From: RGIG3102 sp964369975
GTDB taxonomy: Bacteria > Bacillota > Clostridia > Oscillospirales > Ruminococcaceae
Length of the DNA: 64,000 nucleotides
Assembly (NCBI GenBank): GCA_964369975.1
Contig: CAYJFZ010000007.1
Location: 11,011-75,010 of the forward strand
Reading direction: 5' to 3'
Part shown: positions 37,101-45,275 of the stretch, piece by piece
How the letters are laid out: the number at the start of each line of letters is the position of its first letter
Position numbering within the stretch: the first letter of the stretch is position 1
The notes under the pieces: model-generated
The model's input: the letters and a program-made list of their open reading frames with translations, nothing else
Databases searched by the model: none
Told to the model about the DNA's origin: nothing
Program-made: the position numbers and the translations under genes

Positions 37101-38228
37101 TACTTTAATTCAAAAGAGGGCGAAGTGAGTATTTCAAGCCCTGTAATAAATCAAACAAATCAAGAAACCATCTTCTTTGTACACACTCCGGTAGTAAAAG
37201 ATGGGCAAATAATAGGCGAAATTTTCGGCGTTTATAACTTAAAAGATTTTTCAGACTTATTAGATATTAAAAGTTTTGGAGGGGAGGCTTTCTTCCATTT
37301 ATGTGAAGTTAATGGAACACCACTGATTTTAAGTGGAGATAGCAATAACTTATTCCAAGGCGGAGATATGTATACATTTATAGGCTCATTAAATATAGTA
37401 AATGGTCATACTCCAGAGTCTATTAAGCAAGATATGAAAAATGATGATACTGTACTATTAAAGTATGATATAAATGGTGAAGAAAGAACAGCCGTTATGA
37501 TAACAGTACCTGGCACACAATGGTGTATTGTAAGTATTATTCTTGATGAAATAGTCGTACAAATGGTATCAGAAATAAATAGCACAACTCTTACTTTCTC
37601 TTTATTCCTTATAATAGTTTTTGCTTTATACTTTACGCTAACTTTATTAAGAGAAGTTAGAACACAAAAAGACTTAGTATTAGCTTTAGAATCAAGCTAT
37701 ATATTAGCAAATGACTTACAAAGCAGTATAGAAACTGACTCTTTAACAAAAACTTATAGTAGAATAACAGTAACTGAAAAAATAACAGAGTTAATAAAGC
37801 AATCAAAACACAATGATGAAATCCATGCTTTAGCTATGATAGATGTTGATAACTTTAAGTCTATTAATGATACTTATGGCCACCAAGTGGGCGATATATA
37901 CTTGCAAGAATTTGCTGCTACTGTAAAAAAATCACTAAGGACTGGCGATTTATTAGGGCGACTCGGCGGAGATGAATTTATACTTTTATTAAATAATATA
38001 GAAGACTTAACAAATGTTAAAAATGTTTTAGATAGAACTATTAAAAGTGTAAATAATATCGAAATTGAAAATGTATCTTTAGATGAAGTATCTATAAGTA
38101 TTGGTGTTGTAATCATTCCAAAAGATGGCGATGATTATCAAGACTTAAATAATAAGGCTGATAAGGCTTTATACTTTGCAAAGAATGCTGGCAAAAATAG
38201 ATATATCATATACGATGATATAAACTAA
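34167..38228 (+). CDS. FIST-EAL-sensor-GGDEF signalling protein
   Basis: The 1353-residue protein joins an N-terminal FIST sensor (about 1-390), a region with weak GGDEF-like pattern (about 400-560), an EAL domain (EALMR at 630-634), a membrane helix (about 865-886), an extracytoplasmic Cache-like sensor (about 890-1135), a second helix (about 1138-1160) and a C-terminal GGDEF domain (GGDEF at 1267-1271, I-site RTGD at 1258-1261). The GGDEF site looks active as diguanylate cyclase. The EAL domain lacks the DDFG motif (SIGELQF instead), so it is probably not a phosphodiesterase. AGGAGGG precedes the ATG. Confidence 0.88.
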   Translation: MKFCNILYSDNPTLKREIENSGFLKNDECLVRVHISNADKDYALALAKSIKKLLPNSKIAGLTTSGVIYNGKIHNDGTLISITGFENSEITSFLVDATELSNKDIENFLIEKTNSINTTFGFLFFTDASYEVFDILKNVKGKINDVKFIGGIAATLTKSGDGFDSFIFDENNVYENGFSVSFVENGHISIYSNVIVGHEPLGKTYKITKAHKDYIEEIEGEDALEWIYKELGITELLEDESIERRANVDPLVRFPLTLENEDGASRFLQYEKETRKLKLYFTSLKEGQEFKISYLNTLKSIQEWQDTCLDLQKVSSEYVFAYSCLFRRLYLENLALWEMKPFENQNICAAFLNGEIGNKGENNNFYNGACSFFTFATQEKTIDIDLSAFENIAQLEDSNDELLENLLNIRTHLDKNNDKIFDAIVEDVKEKYNLRAFKNDKIKGVIDFIKDQKEDEKTKIGLILIKAFSKEDSGKETYKIVFEKLESGTNALVQVVEEKYPELNFNLYSYNRNAVFFTIKENVPDARFIEISKAIYDFVLIEKNKTIDVDLYAKMMISLQGEKIQSLFTKAQNSKKDDVFAISSDANEDNRNQAEFKTLTVIKKAVEENAVYPYLQGIYSNRYGKFFAYEALMRLKTADGNLLFPEQFLEIAKKYGLYSDLSFIMIDKTLDFFKNSKDIIFINVSVDDIVSAQFTQKLFEKLKSIDDASNFVFEICDIENCKNYNELNNFMQNIKLYKCKISIGELQFIDMKLFESIQMADYLKIDKDFIENELKEQMVKDVYSYAKKLQAEIIVKKVETMNSQKAALNKAIKYSQGFLFSKPMKIEDYYSEFEIANRLTQEDKDAIDSKNENKKSNLLQRNSRFYMGGIIAVVMAILAVVVFSGNNNRLVSDMNDAFLVELATNTTDKIALYMDNATSDLITYENIVSKSYSEDIALHETLEIIGDSTNFDEVYVSYMGEVPLSASGEELGIEVTDYYFNSKEGEVSISSPVINQTNQETIFFVHTPVVKDGQIIGEIFGVYNLKDFSDLLDIKSFGGEAFFHLCEVNGTPLILSGDSNNLFQGGDMYTFIGSLNIVNGHTPESIKQDMKNDDTVLLKYDINGEERTAVMITVPGTQWCIVSIILDEIVVQMVSEINSTTLTFSLFLIIVFALYFTLTLLREVRTQKDLVLALESSYILANDLQSSIETDSLTKTYSRITVTEKITELIKQSKHNDEIHALAMIDVDNFKSINDTYGHQVGDIYLQEFAATVKKSLRTGDLLGRLGGDEFILLLNNIEDLTNVKNVLDRTIKSVNNIEIENVSLDEVSISIGVVIIPKDGDDYQDLNNKADKALYFAKNAGKNRYIIYDDIN

Positions 38229-38260
38229 GTATTGCTTTTATAGTAGGATAAGTAAAATTT

Positions 38261-38300
38261 AAAAACTCAGTGTGAATATTTTTTGCACTGAGTTTTTAAA
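38261..38300 (+). terminator. Rho-independent terminator
   Basis: AAAAACTCAGTG/CACTGAGTTTTT stem with a 13-base loop and a T tract after the FIST gene. Confidence 0.75.
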
Positions 38301-38472
38301 TTGAATGATAAAATTACTGATATAAATATTTATAAATTAAGTAAAAAAATATCCAATAAAAACATAAATATTAATAAAAATTTCGTATAGGTAGGAGATT
38401 TTTTGTAATGTCTGATTTTATTGCTGACAAATCTTTAGAATATAGAGAATGTTTTTTGTACAATATGTAGAA

Positions 38473-38519
38473 ATACTATATATTGTGAATTTTGTCTTGA
38501 ATAACACAACATATCGGTA
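38473..38519 (+). promoter_or_regulatory. Pair of NrdR-like boxes
   Basis: ATACTATATATTGTGA (38473-38488) and ACACAACATATCGGTA (38504-38519) resemble the NrdR consensus ACACWATATATWGTGT; the first is strong, the second weaker. Their starts are 31 bp apart, three helical turns, the usual spacing of NrdR box pairs in front of ribonucleotide reductase genes. Confidence 0.75.
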
Positions 38520-38525
38520 TATAAT
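38497..38525 (+). promoter_or_regulatory. Promoter of nrdD
   Basis: TTGAAT, 17-base spacer, TATAAT. The second NrdR-like box fills the spacer, so bound repressor would block polymerase. The rest of the 397-bp gap shows only a 20-codon frame at 38408-38470. Confidence 0.7.
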
Positions 38526-38625
38526 ATATATTATCAAAAGTAAAAAATAATTATTACTATGTGTTTTAGTATCAAAATATATTACAATTCACTATTTTTA
38601 TGTAGATTTAAATGAGGAGTAGAAA

Positions 38626-40773
38626 ATGAAAGAGATTAAAGTAATTAAAAGAAATGGCAGGCAAGTAGAGTTTGATAGTATTAAAATCGAACAAGCCATT
38701 TTAAAGGCAATGAAATACGGTAGCGGTATTGTAAATGAAAAGCTTGCAAAAGAAATAGGCGAGAATTTTACAAGCGATAAAACGATTGTTACTATTAAAG
38801 AAATTGAAGACTATGTTTATAAATCATTAGTAGAAGCTGAGGATACTCTAACGGCTAAATGCTATGAAGCGTATAGGGCTGTAAGAGAATACCAAAGACA
38901 AAGAAATACAATTGATAATAAAGTTGTAGGCTTAATAAGTGGTGAAAATAAAGAAGCCTTAATGGAAAACTCAAACAAGCAAGAAAGATTAATTTCAACA
39001 CAAAGAGATTTAGTAGCAGAAGAAGTATCAAAAGACTTAGCAAAAAGAATTATGCTACCTCCACATATAGCTCAAGCTCACGATAATGGGCTTATTCATA
39101 TTCACGATTTAGGTCATTACTTAAATCCATCTTTCAATTGCTGTTTAGTAAATTTAAAAGATATGCTTGAAAATGGTACAGTTATAAATGGAAAAATGAT
39201 TGAAAAACCAAAAACTTTTAGAACAGCCTGTACTATTGCAACTCAGATTATTGCACAAGTAGCCTCAGGCCAATTTGGTGGACAAACTATTTCTTTAGCA
39301 CATCTTTCACCGTTTGTAAGATTAACTGAAGAAAAAATTAGAAAACAGCTTATAAAAGAATGGGGCGATAATGGCTTTAGCTATTCAACAGAACAATTAA
39401 ATAATGCTGTACAAATAAGATTAGAAGATGAAGTAAAAGCAGGTATTCAAACAATTCAATACCAAGTAAATACACTTCAAACTTCTAACGGACAAAGTCC
39501 ATTTTTAAGCGTGTTTATGTATATTTCAGAATATCCAGAATACGAAAAAGAAACAGTAATGCTTATTAAAGAAGTGTTAAAGCAAAGAATTCAAGGTATC
39601 AAAAATGAAGTTGGTGCTTGGATAACTCCTGCTTTCCCAAAACTTTTATATGTGACTGATGAAAATAATATTCACGAAGATAGTGAACACTTTGAAATTA
39701 CAAAACTTGCCTCTGTCTGTGTATCAAAAAGAATGATGCCAGACTTCATAAGTGCAAAACATATGAAGGCAAATTATGAGGGCAATGTTTTTGGCTGTAT
39801 GGGCTGTCGTGCTTGGCTTTCACCTTATACAGGCAGTGTAAACAATGAAGAAGGCGAATACAAATGGTATGGAAGATTTAACATGGGTCTTACTTCATTA
39901 AACCTTGCTGATGTAGGCTTATCAGCGCAAAAAGATATTAAAAAATTCTGGAACATATTAGAAGATAGATTAGATTTATGTAAAGAAAGTTTAATGCTAA
40001 GATACGATAAATTAAAAGATATCACAAGCGATGTTTCACCAATTCACTGGCAACACGGTGCGATAGCAAGACTTGAAAAACACCAACCAATCGCTGAATT
40101 ACTCCAAGATGGCTATGCAACTATCACTTTAGGCTACATAGGTTTATATGAATGTGTACTATCATTAATCGGTGAAAGTCATACAACAGCAAAAGGTGAG
40201 AAATTAGCTTTGGATATAATGAACCATTTAAAAGCAAAAATCGTACTATGGAAAAGGCAAACAGGCTTAGGTTTTGCTTTATACGGCACACCAAGTGAAA
40301 GCTTAACAGAAAGATTTGCAAAATGCTTACAAAAACGCTTTGGCATAATCGAAGGAATAACAGACAGAGATTACTTAACAAATTCATACCATGTTTTTGT
40401 TCAAGAGGATATTGATGCTTTTGAAAAATTAAAGTTTGAATCAAAATTCCACCCAATTTCTTCAGGTGGCGCTATAAGTTATGTAGAACTTCCAAACCTT
40501 GTAAATAATCCACAGGTTATCCTAACTTTAATCCAATTTATGTATGAAAATGTGCAGTATGCTGAAATGAATACTAAATTAGATTTCTGTATGGAATGTA
40601 GTTTTGAAGGGGAAATCCTTTGCGATGAAAACTTAGAGTGGCATTGTCCTAACTGCGGTAACCGTGATAAGGATAGGATGAATGTTGTAAGAAGGACTTG
40701 CGGATACCTTGGTGAAAACTTCTGGAATGAAGGTAGGACTCAAGAAATAAAAGAAAGAGTAATGCATCTATAA
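38626..40773 (+). CDS. nrdD: Anaerobic ribonucleoside-triphosphate reductase
   Basis: The glycyl-radical enzyme reduces ribonucleoside triphosphates to dNTPs without oxygen. The 715-residue protein has an N-terminal ATP-cone (KVIKRNGRQVEFDSIKIEQAI), the catalytic barrel with Cys in NCCLVNL, a zinc site (CMECSFEG, CPNCGNRD) and the C-terminal radical loop RTCGYLGENFWNEGR with Gly693. All parts are present. GAGGAG precedes the ATG. It is first in an operon with nrdG and dut. Confidence 0.97.
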   Translation: MKEIKVIKRNGRQVEFDSIKIEQAILKAMKYGSGIVNEKLAKEIGENFTSDKTIVTIKEIEDYVYKSLVEAEDTLTAKCYEAYRAVREYQRQRNTIDNKVVGLISGENKEALMENSNKQERLISTQRDLVAEEVSKDLAKRIMLPPHIAQAHDNGLIHIHDLGHYLNPSFNCCLVNLKDMLENGTVINGKMIEKPKTFRTACTIATQIIAQVASGQFGGQTISLAHLSPFVRLTEEKIRKQLIKEWGDNGFSYSTEQLNNAVQIRLEDEVKAGIQTIQYQVNTLQTSNGQSPFLSVFMYISEYPEYEKETVMLIKEVLKQRIQGIKNEVGAWITPAFPKLLYVTDENNIHEDSEHFEITKLASVCVSKRMMPDFISAKHMKANYEGNVFGCMGCRAWLSPYTGSVNNEEGEYKWYGRFNMGLTSLNLADVGLSAQKDIKKFWNILEDRLDLCKESLMLRYDKLKDITSDVSPIHWQHGAIARLEKHQPIAELLQDGYATITLGYIGLYECVLSLIGESHTTAKGEKLALDIMNHLKAKIVLWKRQTGLGFALYGTPSESLTERFAKCLQKRFGIIEGITDRDYLTNSYHVFVQEDIDAFEKLKFESKFHPISSGGAISYVELPNLVNNPQVILTLIQFMYENVQYAEMNTKLDFCMECSFEGEILCDENLEWHCPNCGNRDKDRMNVVRRTCGYLGENFWNEGRTQEIKERVMHL

Positions 40774-40780
40774 AATAAAT

Positions 40781-40804
40781 AAAAGGGCAAGAAATTGCCC
40801 TTTT
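40781..40804 (+). terminator. Intra-operon terminator-like hairpin
   Basis: AAAAGGGCAA/TTGCCCTTTT with a GAAA tetraloop and a short T run lies between nrdD and nrdG; likely partial. Confidence 0.6.
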
Positions 40805-40822
40805 AAAATAGAGGGAATGATT

Positions 40823-41332
40823 ATGAATTATGCACAAATAAGGCAATTCGATGTGGCAAATGGCACAGGAATTCGTTCAAGTTTATTTGTAAGTGGTTGC
40901 CATTTTGAATGTAAAAACTGCTTTAATCCTGAATACTGGCCTTTTGATTATGGCAATGAGTATACTGATGAAGTAATGAATAAATTTGTCAAAATGGGCT
41001 TAAATGAAAGTGTAGAAGGCTATTCAATTTTAGGCGGAGAGCCTCTTGATCAATTAGCTGATGATATGCTTTTAAAAACAGTGAAATTAATAAAAGAAAA
41101 AAGTAATAAAACTATATGGATGTGGACAGGCTTTACCTTAGAAACAATGAATGAAAAGCAAAAGGAGATAATACAGTATGTTGATGTATTAATTGACGGG
41201 CAGTTTATCGATGCAAAAAAAGACTTAACCTTGCTTTTTAGGGGTAGTTCAAATCAAAGGCTTTTAGATGTTCAAAAGTCATTAAAAAAAGGAGAAGCAG
41301 TGCCATGGGACAACAATTGGAAATTAAAATAA
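40823..41332 (+). CDS. nrdG: Anaerobic ribonucleotide reductase activating protein
   Basis: This radical SAM enzyme generates the glycyl radical on NrdD. The 169-residue protein has the 4Fe-4S motif C26-x3-C30-x2-C33 (GCHFECKNC), GGEPLDQ for SAM binding, and typical NrdG length. GAGGG sits seven bases before the ATG at 40823, which is better than the ATG two codons upstream. The 3' end overlaps dut by 28 bases. Confidence 0.95.
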   Translation: MNYAQIRQFDVANGTGIRSSLFVSGCHFECKNCFNPEYWPFDYGNEYTDEVMNKFVKMGLNESVEGYSILGGEPLDQLADDMLLKTVKLIKEKSNKTIWMWTGFTLETMNEKQKEIIQYVDVLIDGQFIDAKKDLTLLFRGSSNQRLLDVQKSLKKGEAVPWDNNWKLK

Positions 41333-41745
41333 AATATTTTAGCGAAGAAATAGAAAAAATCAAAAAAACTATAAAAGGTGACTGGATAGATTTAAGAGCA
41401 AGTGAAAAAGTAGAATTAAAGCAAGGCGAATTCAAATTAATTCCATTAGGAATAGCAATGCAACTGCCTAAAGGCTATGAAGCGCATATCTTGCCAAGGT
41501 CTTCAACTTTTAAAAACTTTGGAGTTATCCAAACAAACAGTATGGGAATAATAGATAACACTTACTGTGGTGATGATGATCAATGGTTTTTCCCAGCTTT
41601 TGCAATGCGTGACACTGTAATTGAAAAAAATGATAGGATTTGCCAATTTAGAATTATGGAAAATCAAAAGGATATTACAGTAGAGTTTACCGATTCATTA
41701 AATAATGAAAACAGAGGCGGTCACGGCTCAACAGGAATTAAATAA
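41305..41745 (+). CDS. dut: Trimeric dUTPase (first copy)
   Basis: The 146-residue protein hydrolyses dUTP to dUMP, limiting uracil in DNA. It has the trimeric dUTPase motifs: LPRSSTFKNFG, NSMGIIDNTYCGDDDQW, KNDRICQF and a C-terminal RGGHGSTG. GIIDNTYCGDDD is a slightly altered form of motif 3. AAAGGAG precedes the ATG inside nrdG. Its place behind nrdD/nrdG makes sense for dNTP control. A second, divergent dUTPase is found at 56462-56899. Confidence 0.9.
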   Translation: MGQQLEIKIKYFSEEIEKIKKTIKGDWIDLRASEKVELKQGEFKLIPLGIAMQLPKGYEAHILPRSSTFKNFGVIQTNSMGIIDNTYCGDDDQWFFPAFAMRDTVIEKNDRICQFRIMENQKDITVEFTDSLNNENRGGHGSTGIK

Positions 41746-41752
41746 AAAATAA

Positions 41753-41785
41753 AAACACAGTGTAAAATTTTACACTGTGTTTATT
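41753..41785. terminator. Bidirectional terminator
   Basis: AAACACAGTGTAAAA/TTTTACACTGTGTTT perfect stem between convergent dut and the regulator gene. Confidence 0.85.
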
Positions 41786-41796
41786 TAATATTTAAG

Positions 41797-42987
41797 TTAT
41801 TCTTTTAACTCAAGTAAGCTGAAATTCATTTTAAACATTGAGTTTTCTGCTTTTGAGTAATATAGACTTTGCACTCTTTTTAATACCATTCTACCCATTT
41901 CATACGCCTCGATAGTAGGCAGTAATAAGGCAAATTGTGAAGGGGAGCACCTTGAGATAGTATCACCAGTTCTTAAATTTTCCTTTAAAATGTCACGAAG
42001 GCTCGTCATAGCCTTATCTTGCTCAAAAGGATCAGCTTCTTCAACTCCTGTATATTCTAAGCTCACTATACATAAGAACATTTTTATATTAAGTCGCCTT
42101 AAATTTCTATTATATAATTTATAAATATCTTTAAAAATTGAATATTCACAAATCAAAGCGCCATCATCACTATTTAAGCTTTGAAGTTCAATATGAATGT
42201 CCTCGATATTTGAAGATACGCTCTTATCAGCGCTTGTTAAAACTTTGTAAAACTCAATTATTTCATCATCAGGTTTTACACCCATATGATTAAAATGAAG
42301 CTCTGTTACATTATGATATTGAGTTAGGGCTTTTTTTGTTTCGCCGTTATTAAAAAGTGCTCGCATTAATTCAAGGTTTATAGTTGTATCAAATAAATCT
42401 ATTTCTAAGGCAGTTTTGCACACTCTTATAATGTCAGTGTATTTACTTTCTTTATTTAGTAAGTCTATGTATTTATAAATAGTTTTTAAATATAAATTAT
42501 GGTAGTAATAAACTTTCGGCGCTAAGAAGGTGCTTAAAGAAGAATTTGCAAGTAAGTCATCTCTATATAGGTATAAAATTTCTTCAAAAATAGCGATGCT
42601 CTTTTCATCAAGGGAAGTTAATTCATCAGCTTTCGCGCATAAATTTTCAACATGGAAAACATCTATCGTACAAGATAAATCAGGATTCCACATATAAGTG
42701 CCTCTTTTAGTGACAACGCAGTCGCCAAGACCATAAGCACTTAAATCTTTACGAAGCCTACTAACTAAAGTACGAAGAGTATTTTTTAAATCATAATCAT
42801 CTTTGCCACCCCATAAAGCTTCAACTAAGTTGTTTACAGGAATTAATCTATTATTATTGATTAGTAGATATTCAAGGAGCATTATCTTTTTTGGCGAGTG
42901 ACGAATCGGCTCAATAATATCTTCGCCATTTACTAATATTTTAAATTCGCCGAGTAAAAAAATCTCAGTTTTAGTTTGTTTTGCCAT
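41797..42987 (-). CDS. SARP/BTAD transcriptional regulator with degenerate GGDEF domain
   Basis: The 396-residue protein has an OmpR-like winged helix (FLLGEFKILVNGE... NTLRTLVSRLRKDL, residues 8-105), a BTAD tetratricopeptide region (about 108-250), and a C-terminal domain (about 275-396) that follows the GGDEF fold. The signature reads SPSQF (348-352) instead of GGDEF, but RTGD (339-342) keeps the exact position of the c-di-GMP inhibitory I-site. It is divergent from the pilus-like operon and may control it. GGAGGAG precedes the ATG. Confidence 0.8.
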   Translation of the reverse strand: MAKQTKTEIFLLGEFKILVNGEDIIEPIRHSPKKIMLLEYLLINNNRLIPVNNLVEALWGGKDDYDLKNTLRTLVSRLRKDLSAYGLGDCVVTKRGTYMWNPDLSCTIDVFHVENLCAKADELTSLDEKSIAIFEEILYLYRDDLLANSSLSTFLAPKVYYYHNLYLKTIYKYIDLLNKESKYTDIIRVCKTALEIDLFDTTINLELMRALFNNGETKKALTQYHNVTELHFNHMGVKPDDEIIEFYKVLTSADKSVSSNIEDIHIELQSLNSDDGALICEYSIFKDIYKLYNRNLRRLNIKMFLCIVSLEYTGVEEADPFEQDKAMTSLRDILKENLRTGDTISRCSPSQFALLLPTIEAYEMGRMVLKRVQSLYYSKAENSMFKMNFSLLELKE

Positions 42988-43190
42988 AAGCTCCTCCTTT
43001 CAAATCAATAATTTAAGCATAGTATTTCATATTAACACTTTATTTAATCTATTTTATCAAAAAAGTGATAAAAAATCAATAATTATATTCACTAATTTAT
43101 AGTAAAATAAGATAGCTCTTTATTTACCGTTAAAAACATAAAAAACTAAAACAAACATTTTTTATATTGTTTGTAGTAATTTGCTATTTA

Positions 43191-43214
43191 TTTTAACACA
43201 AAAATATGTTAAAA
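43191..43214 (+). promoter_or_regulatory. Inverted repeat upstream of the pilus-like operon
   Basis: TTTTAACA and TGTTAAAA are separated by eight bases, about 33 bases before the first gene. It could be the binding site of the divergent SARP-type regulator; this is inference. The rest of the 259-bp region is AT-rich. Confidence 0.4.
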
Positions 43215-43246
43215 TAAGTTAAATAAAGGAAGGTGAGATAAAGCGA

Positions 43247-44191
43247 ATGATTAATAGGAAGATTTACAAACTATTTACTACCTTATTAATGTTAATATTG
43301 TTTACAGCTTGCTCTTCGGGTACACAGTCAAATGCGAGTGTTGAAATAGATCCTGAGGATACAAGGCCACTAAGAGATCCTATCGCTGTAGTGCTACCGA
43401 CTACTGCCGATGGAACAACTCAAAATGTAGGTGCTGCAAGTGTGATTGACTTATCAAACACTCATAAAGGCTACTTTATGATTAAGTATACAGGGCAAAA
43501 TCAAAAAGTTAAGTTGCAAATTAAAAAAGACGGTGAAGAAACTTACAACTACGATATAGCAGCCTCGCAAGGGTTTATCGTTATTCCCTTACCAAGAGGG
43601 GATGGCGCTTATACAGTTACAGTTAATGAAAACATACAAGGCACAAGCTATGCAGTAGCAGACAGATATAGCTTTAACGTAGCTTTAGAAAGTGAGTTCA
43701 GTCCTTTTTTACATCCTAATGTATATGTAAACTTTAACAGCGAATCACAGATGATAAAATTAAGTGAAGAAATAGTATACCCAGCGCACGATGATATTGA
43801 AGCGATAGGCTTAATATATGATTATGTAATTAATAACATAGATTATGATTACGATTTTGCAGAATCAAATCCTTCGTTTTATATTCCTAATATAGATGCA
43901 ACACTGCAATCAGAAGAAGGCTTATGTTTTGACTATGCAGCTGTAATGACTGGAATGCTAAGAGCTCAAGGCATACCATCGCAATTAGTTTTAGGCTATG
44001 CTGCTGATGTATACCACGCTTGGATAAGTGTATATACTGAAGAAACAGGATGGATATCGGATATGATACAGTTTGATGGAGAAAAATGGGTGAGGATGGA
44101 TCCTACCTTTGCCTCATCAAATGATAATAGCCCAGGGATATCAAGGTATATAGGTGACGGTGAAAATTATAACGCGTTATTATTTTATTAG
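43247..44191 (+). CDS. Transglutaminase-like lipoprotein
   Basis: The 314-residue protein has a lipoprotein signal peptide (LFTAC, lipid-modified Cys22) and a C-terminal transglutaminase-like cysteine protease domain with Cys227 (EGLCFDYA), His257 (YHAWIS) and Asp285 (RMDPTF). It is expected at the outer face of the membrane. Such domains cut or cross-link proteins or bind cell-wall peptides. It is the first gene of the pilus-like operon, 18 bases before pilC, and might process or anchor the pilus (inference). AAGGAAGGTGAG precedes the start. Confidence 0.88.
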   Translation: MINRKIYKLFTTLLMLILFTACSSGTQSNASVEIDPEDTRPLRDPIAVVLPTTADGTTQNVGAASVIDLSNTHKGYFMIKYTGQNQKVKLQIKKDGEETYNYDIAASQGFIVIPLPRGDGAYTVTVNENIQGTSYAVADRYSFNVALESEFSPFLHPNVYVNFNSESQMIKLSEEIVYPAHDDIEAIGLIYDYVINNIDYDYDFAESNPSFYIPNIDATLQSEEGLCFDYAAVMTGMLRAQGIPSQLVLGYAADVYHAWISVYTEETGWISDMIQFDGEKWVRMDPTFASSNDNSPGISRYIGDGENYNALLFY

Positions 44192-44209
44192 TGGGAGAAT
44201 AGAACTATT

Positions 44210-45259
44210 ATGAAAAATCAAAAAAATAAAGAATTAACAACTGTCCAACTTGCTTACTTTTTTGAGCAGATGGCCATGTTTATAAAAAATGGAATTTCAA
44301 CTTGGGAGAGCTTATATATCTTATCTCAAAATGCGCAAAATGAATTTGATAAAGAGTTAATATTAACTTTATACAAAGATGTTGCAGGCGGGATGTTTTT
44401 CTCACAAGCCTTAGAAAAAAGTGGAAAATTCCCAGAGTACGTAATAGGAATGATAGAAGTAGCAGAGCAGACAGGTAGAGTAGAAGAAGTATCAAATGCA
44501 CTTAGCAATTACTACAAAAGTAAAGATGTACTATCTCAAAGTATTCGCTCAGCTGTATTTTATCCTATGCTGATGGCGAGTATGGTGTTTGTAGTTATCT
44601 TTGTTATATTAGTTGAAGTTATGCCTATTTTTGAGCAGGTATTTTTGCAAATCGGCTTAGCTTTAAATCCAATTTCAAGCTTATTATTAAATATAGGTAA
44701 AAGCCTAAATCAATATGCGGCTATTGCCATAGTGATACTTTTAGTTTTTGTAGGCATTTATCTTTTAATGAGTATAACTAAAAAAGGAAAAGAAAAATTA
44801 AAAGATATGTATGATAAATTCTTCTTAACTAAAAATTTATCAAACAGTGAAAATGCAAATAAACTGTCTTTTTCACTATCTTTAATGCTTTTAAGCGGTG
44901 TTGATGTAGTGAGTTCATTAAGGTTTTCTCAAAAACTAATTGACAGTAAAGAAATGATTAAAAAAGTAGATAATATAATAAAAAGCCTTGAAAAAGGCGA
45001 GGCTTTAGCAAATGCAATTATCAATAGCAATGTATTCAAACCTGAATATAATGCAATGATAGCAGCGAGCGAAAAAAGCGGAGCTGAAAGCGAAATGCTA
45101 ATGCTTATATCTCAAAAATACTTACAGGAAACACAAAATAATACACAAAGACTTTTAGGGATAATAGAGCCGTCTTTAGTAGCGTTTTTATGTATAACAG
45201 TCGGTGTTGTTATGCTTTCTGTAATGCTTCCACTAACAGGTATACTAACAGGAATGTAA
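44210..45259 (+). CDS. pilC: Type IV pilus / type II secretion inner-membrane platform protein
   Basis: The 349-residue protein is a GspF/PilC family member: two cytoplasmic four-helix domains (FFEQMAMFIKNGISTWESLYIL... and SFSLSLMLLSGVDVVSSLRFSQ...) each followed by hydrophobic helices (about 120-145, 170-190, 320-345). The family anchors the assembly ATPase under the pilus. Length is a little short of the usual 400 because the N-terminal extension is missing, as in many Firmicutes. GTGGGAGAATAG precedes the ATG. Confidence 0.9.
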   Translation: MKNQKNKELTTVQLAYFFEQMAMFIKNGISTWESLYILSQNAQNEFDKELILTLYKDVAGGMFFSQALEKSGKFPEYVIGMIEVAEQTGRVEEVSNALSNYYKSKDVLSQSIRSAVFYPMLMASMVFVVIFVILVEVMPIFEQVFLQIGLALNPISSLLLNIGKSLNQYAAIAIVILLVFVGIYLLMSITKKGKEKLKDMYDKFFLTKNLSNSENANKLSFSLSLMLLSGVDVVSSLRFSQKLIDSKEMIKKVDNIIKSLEKGEALANAIINSNVFKPEYNAMIAASEKSGAESEMLMLISQKYLQETQNNTQRLLGIIEPSLVAFLCITVGVVMLSVMLPLTGILTGM

Positions 45260-45275
45260 AAAGGGGGAATAAACC

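Noticed and set aside
38408..38470. 20-codon frame with a GGTAGGAG site upstream of nrdD
   Set aside because: It ends before the nrdD promoter, so it cannot be a leader peptide of that transcript; too short to support as a gene.
43191..43214. Rex operator before the pilus-like operon
   Set aside because: The half-sites are in the wrong order (TTTTAACA...TGTTAAAA) and the spacing is eight.
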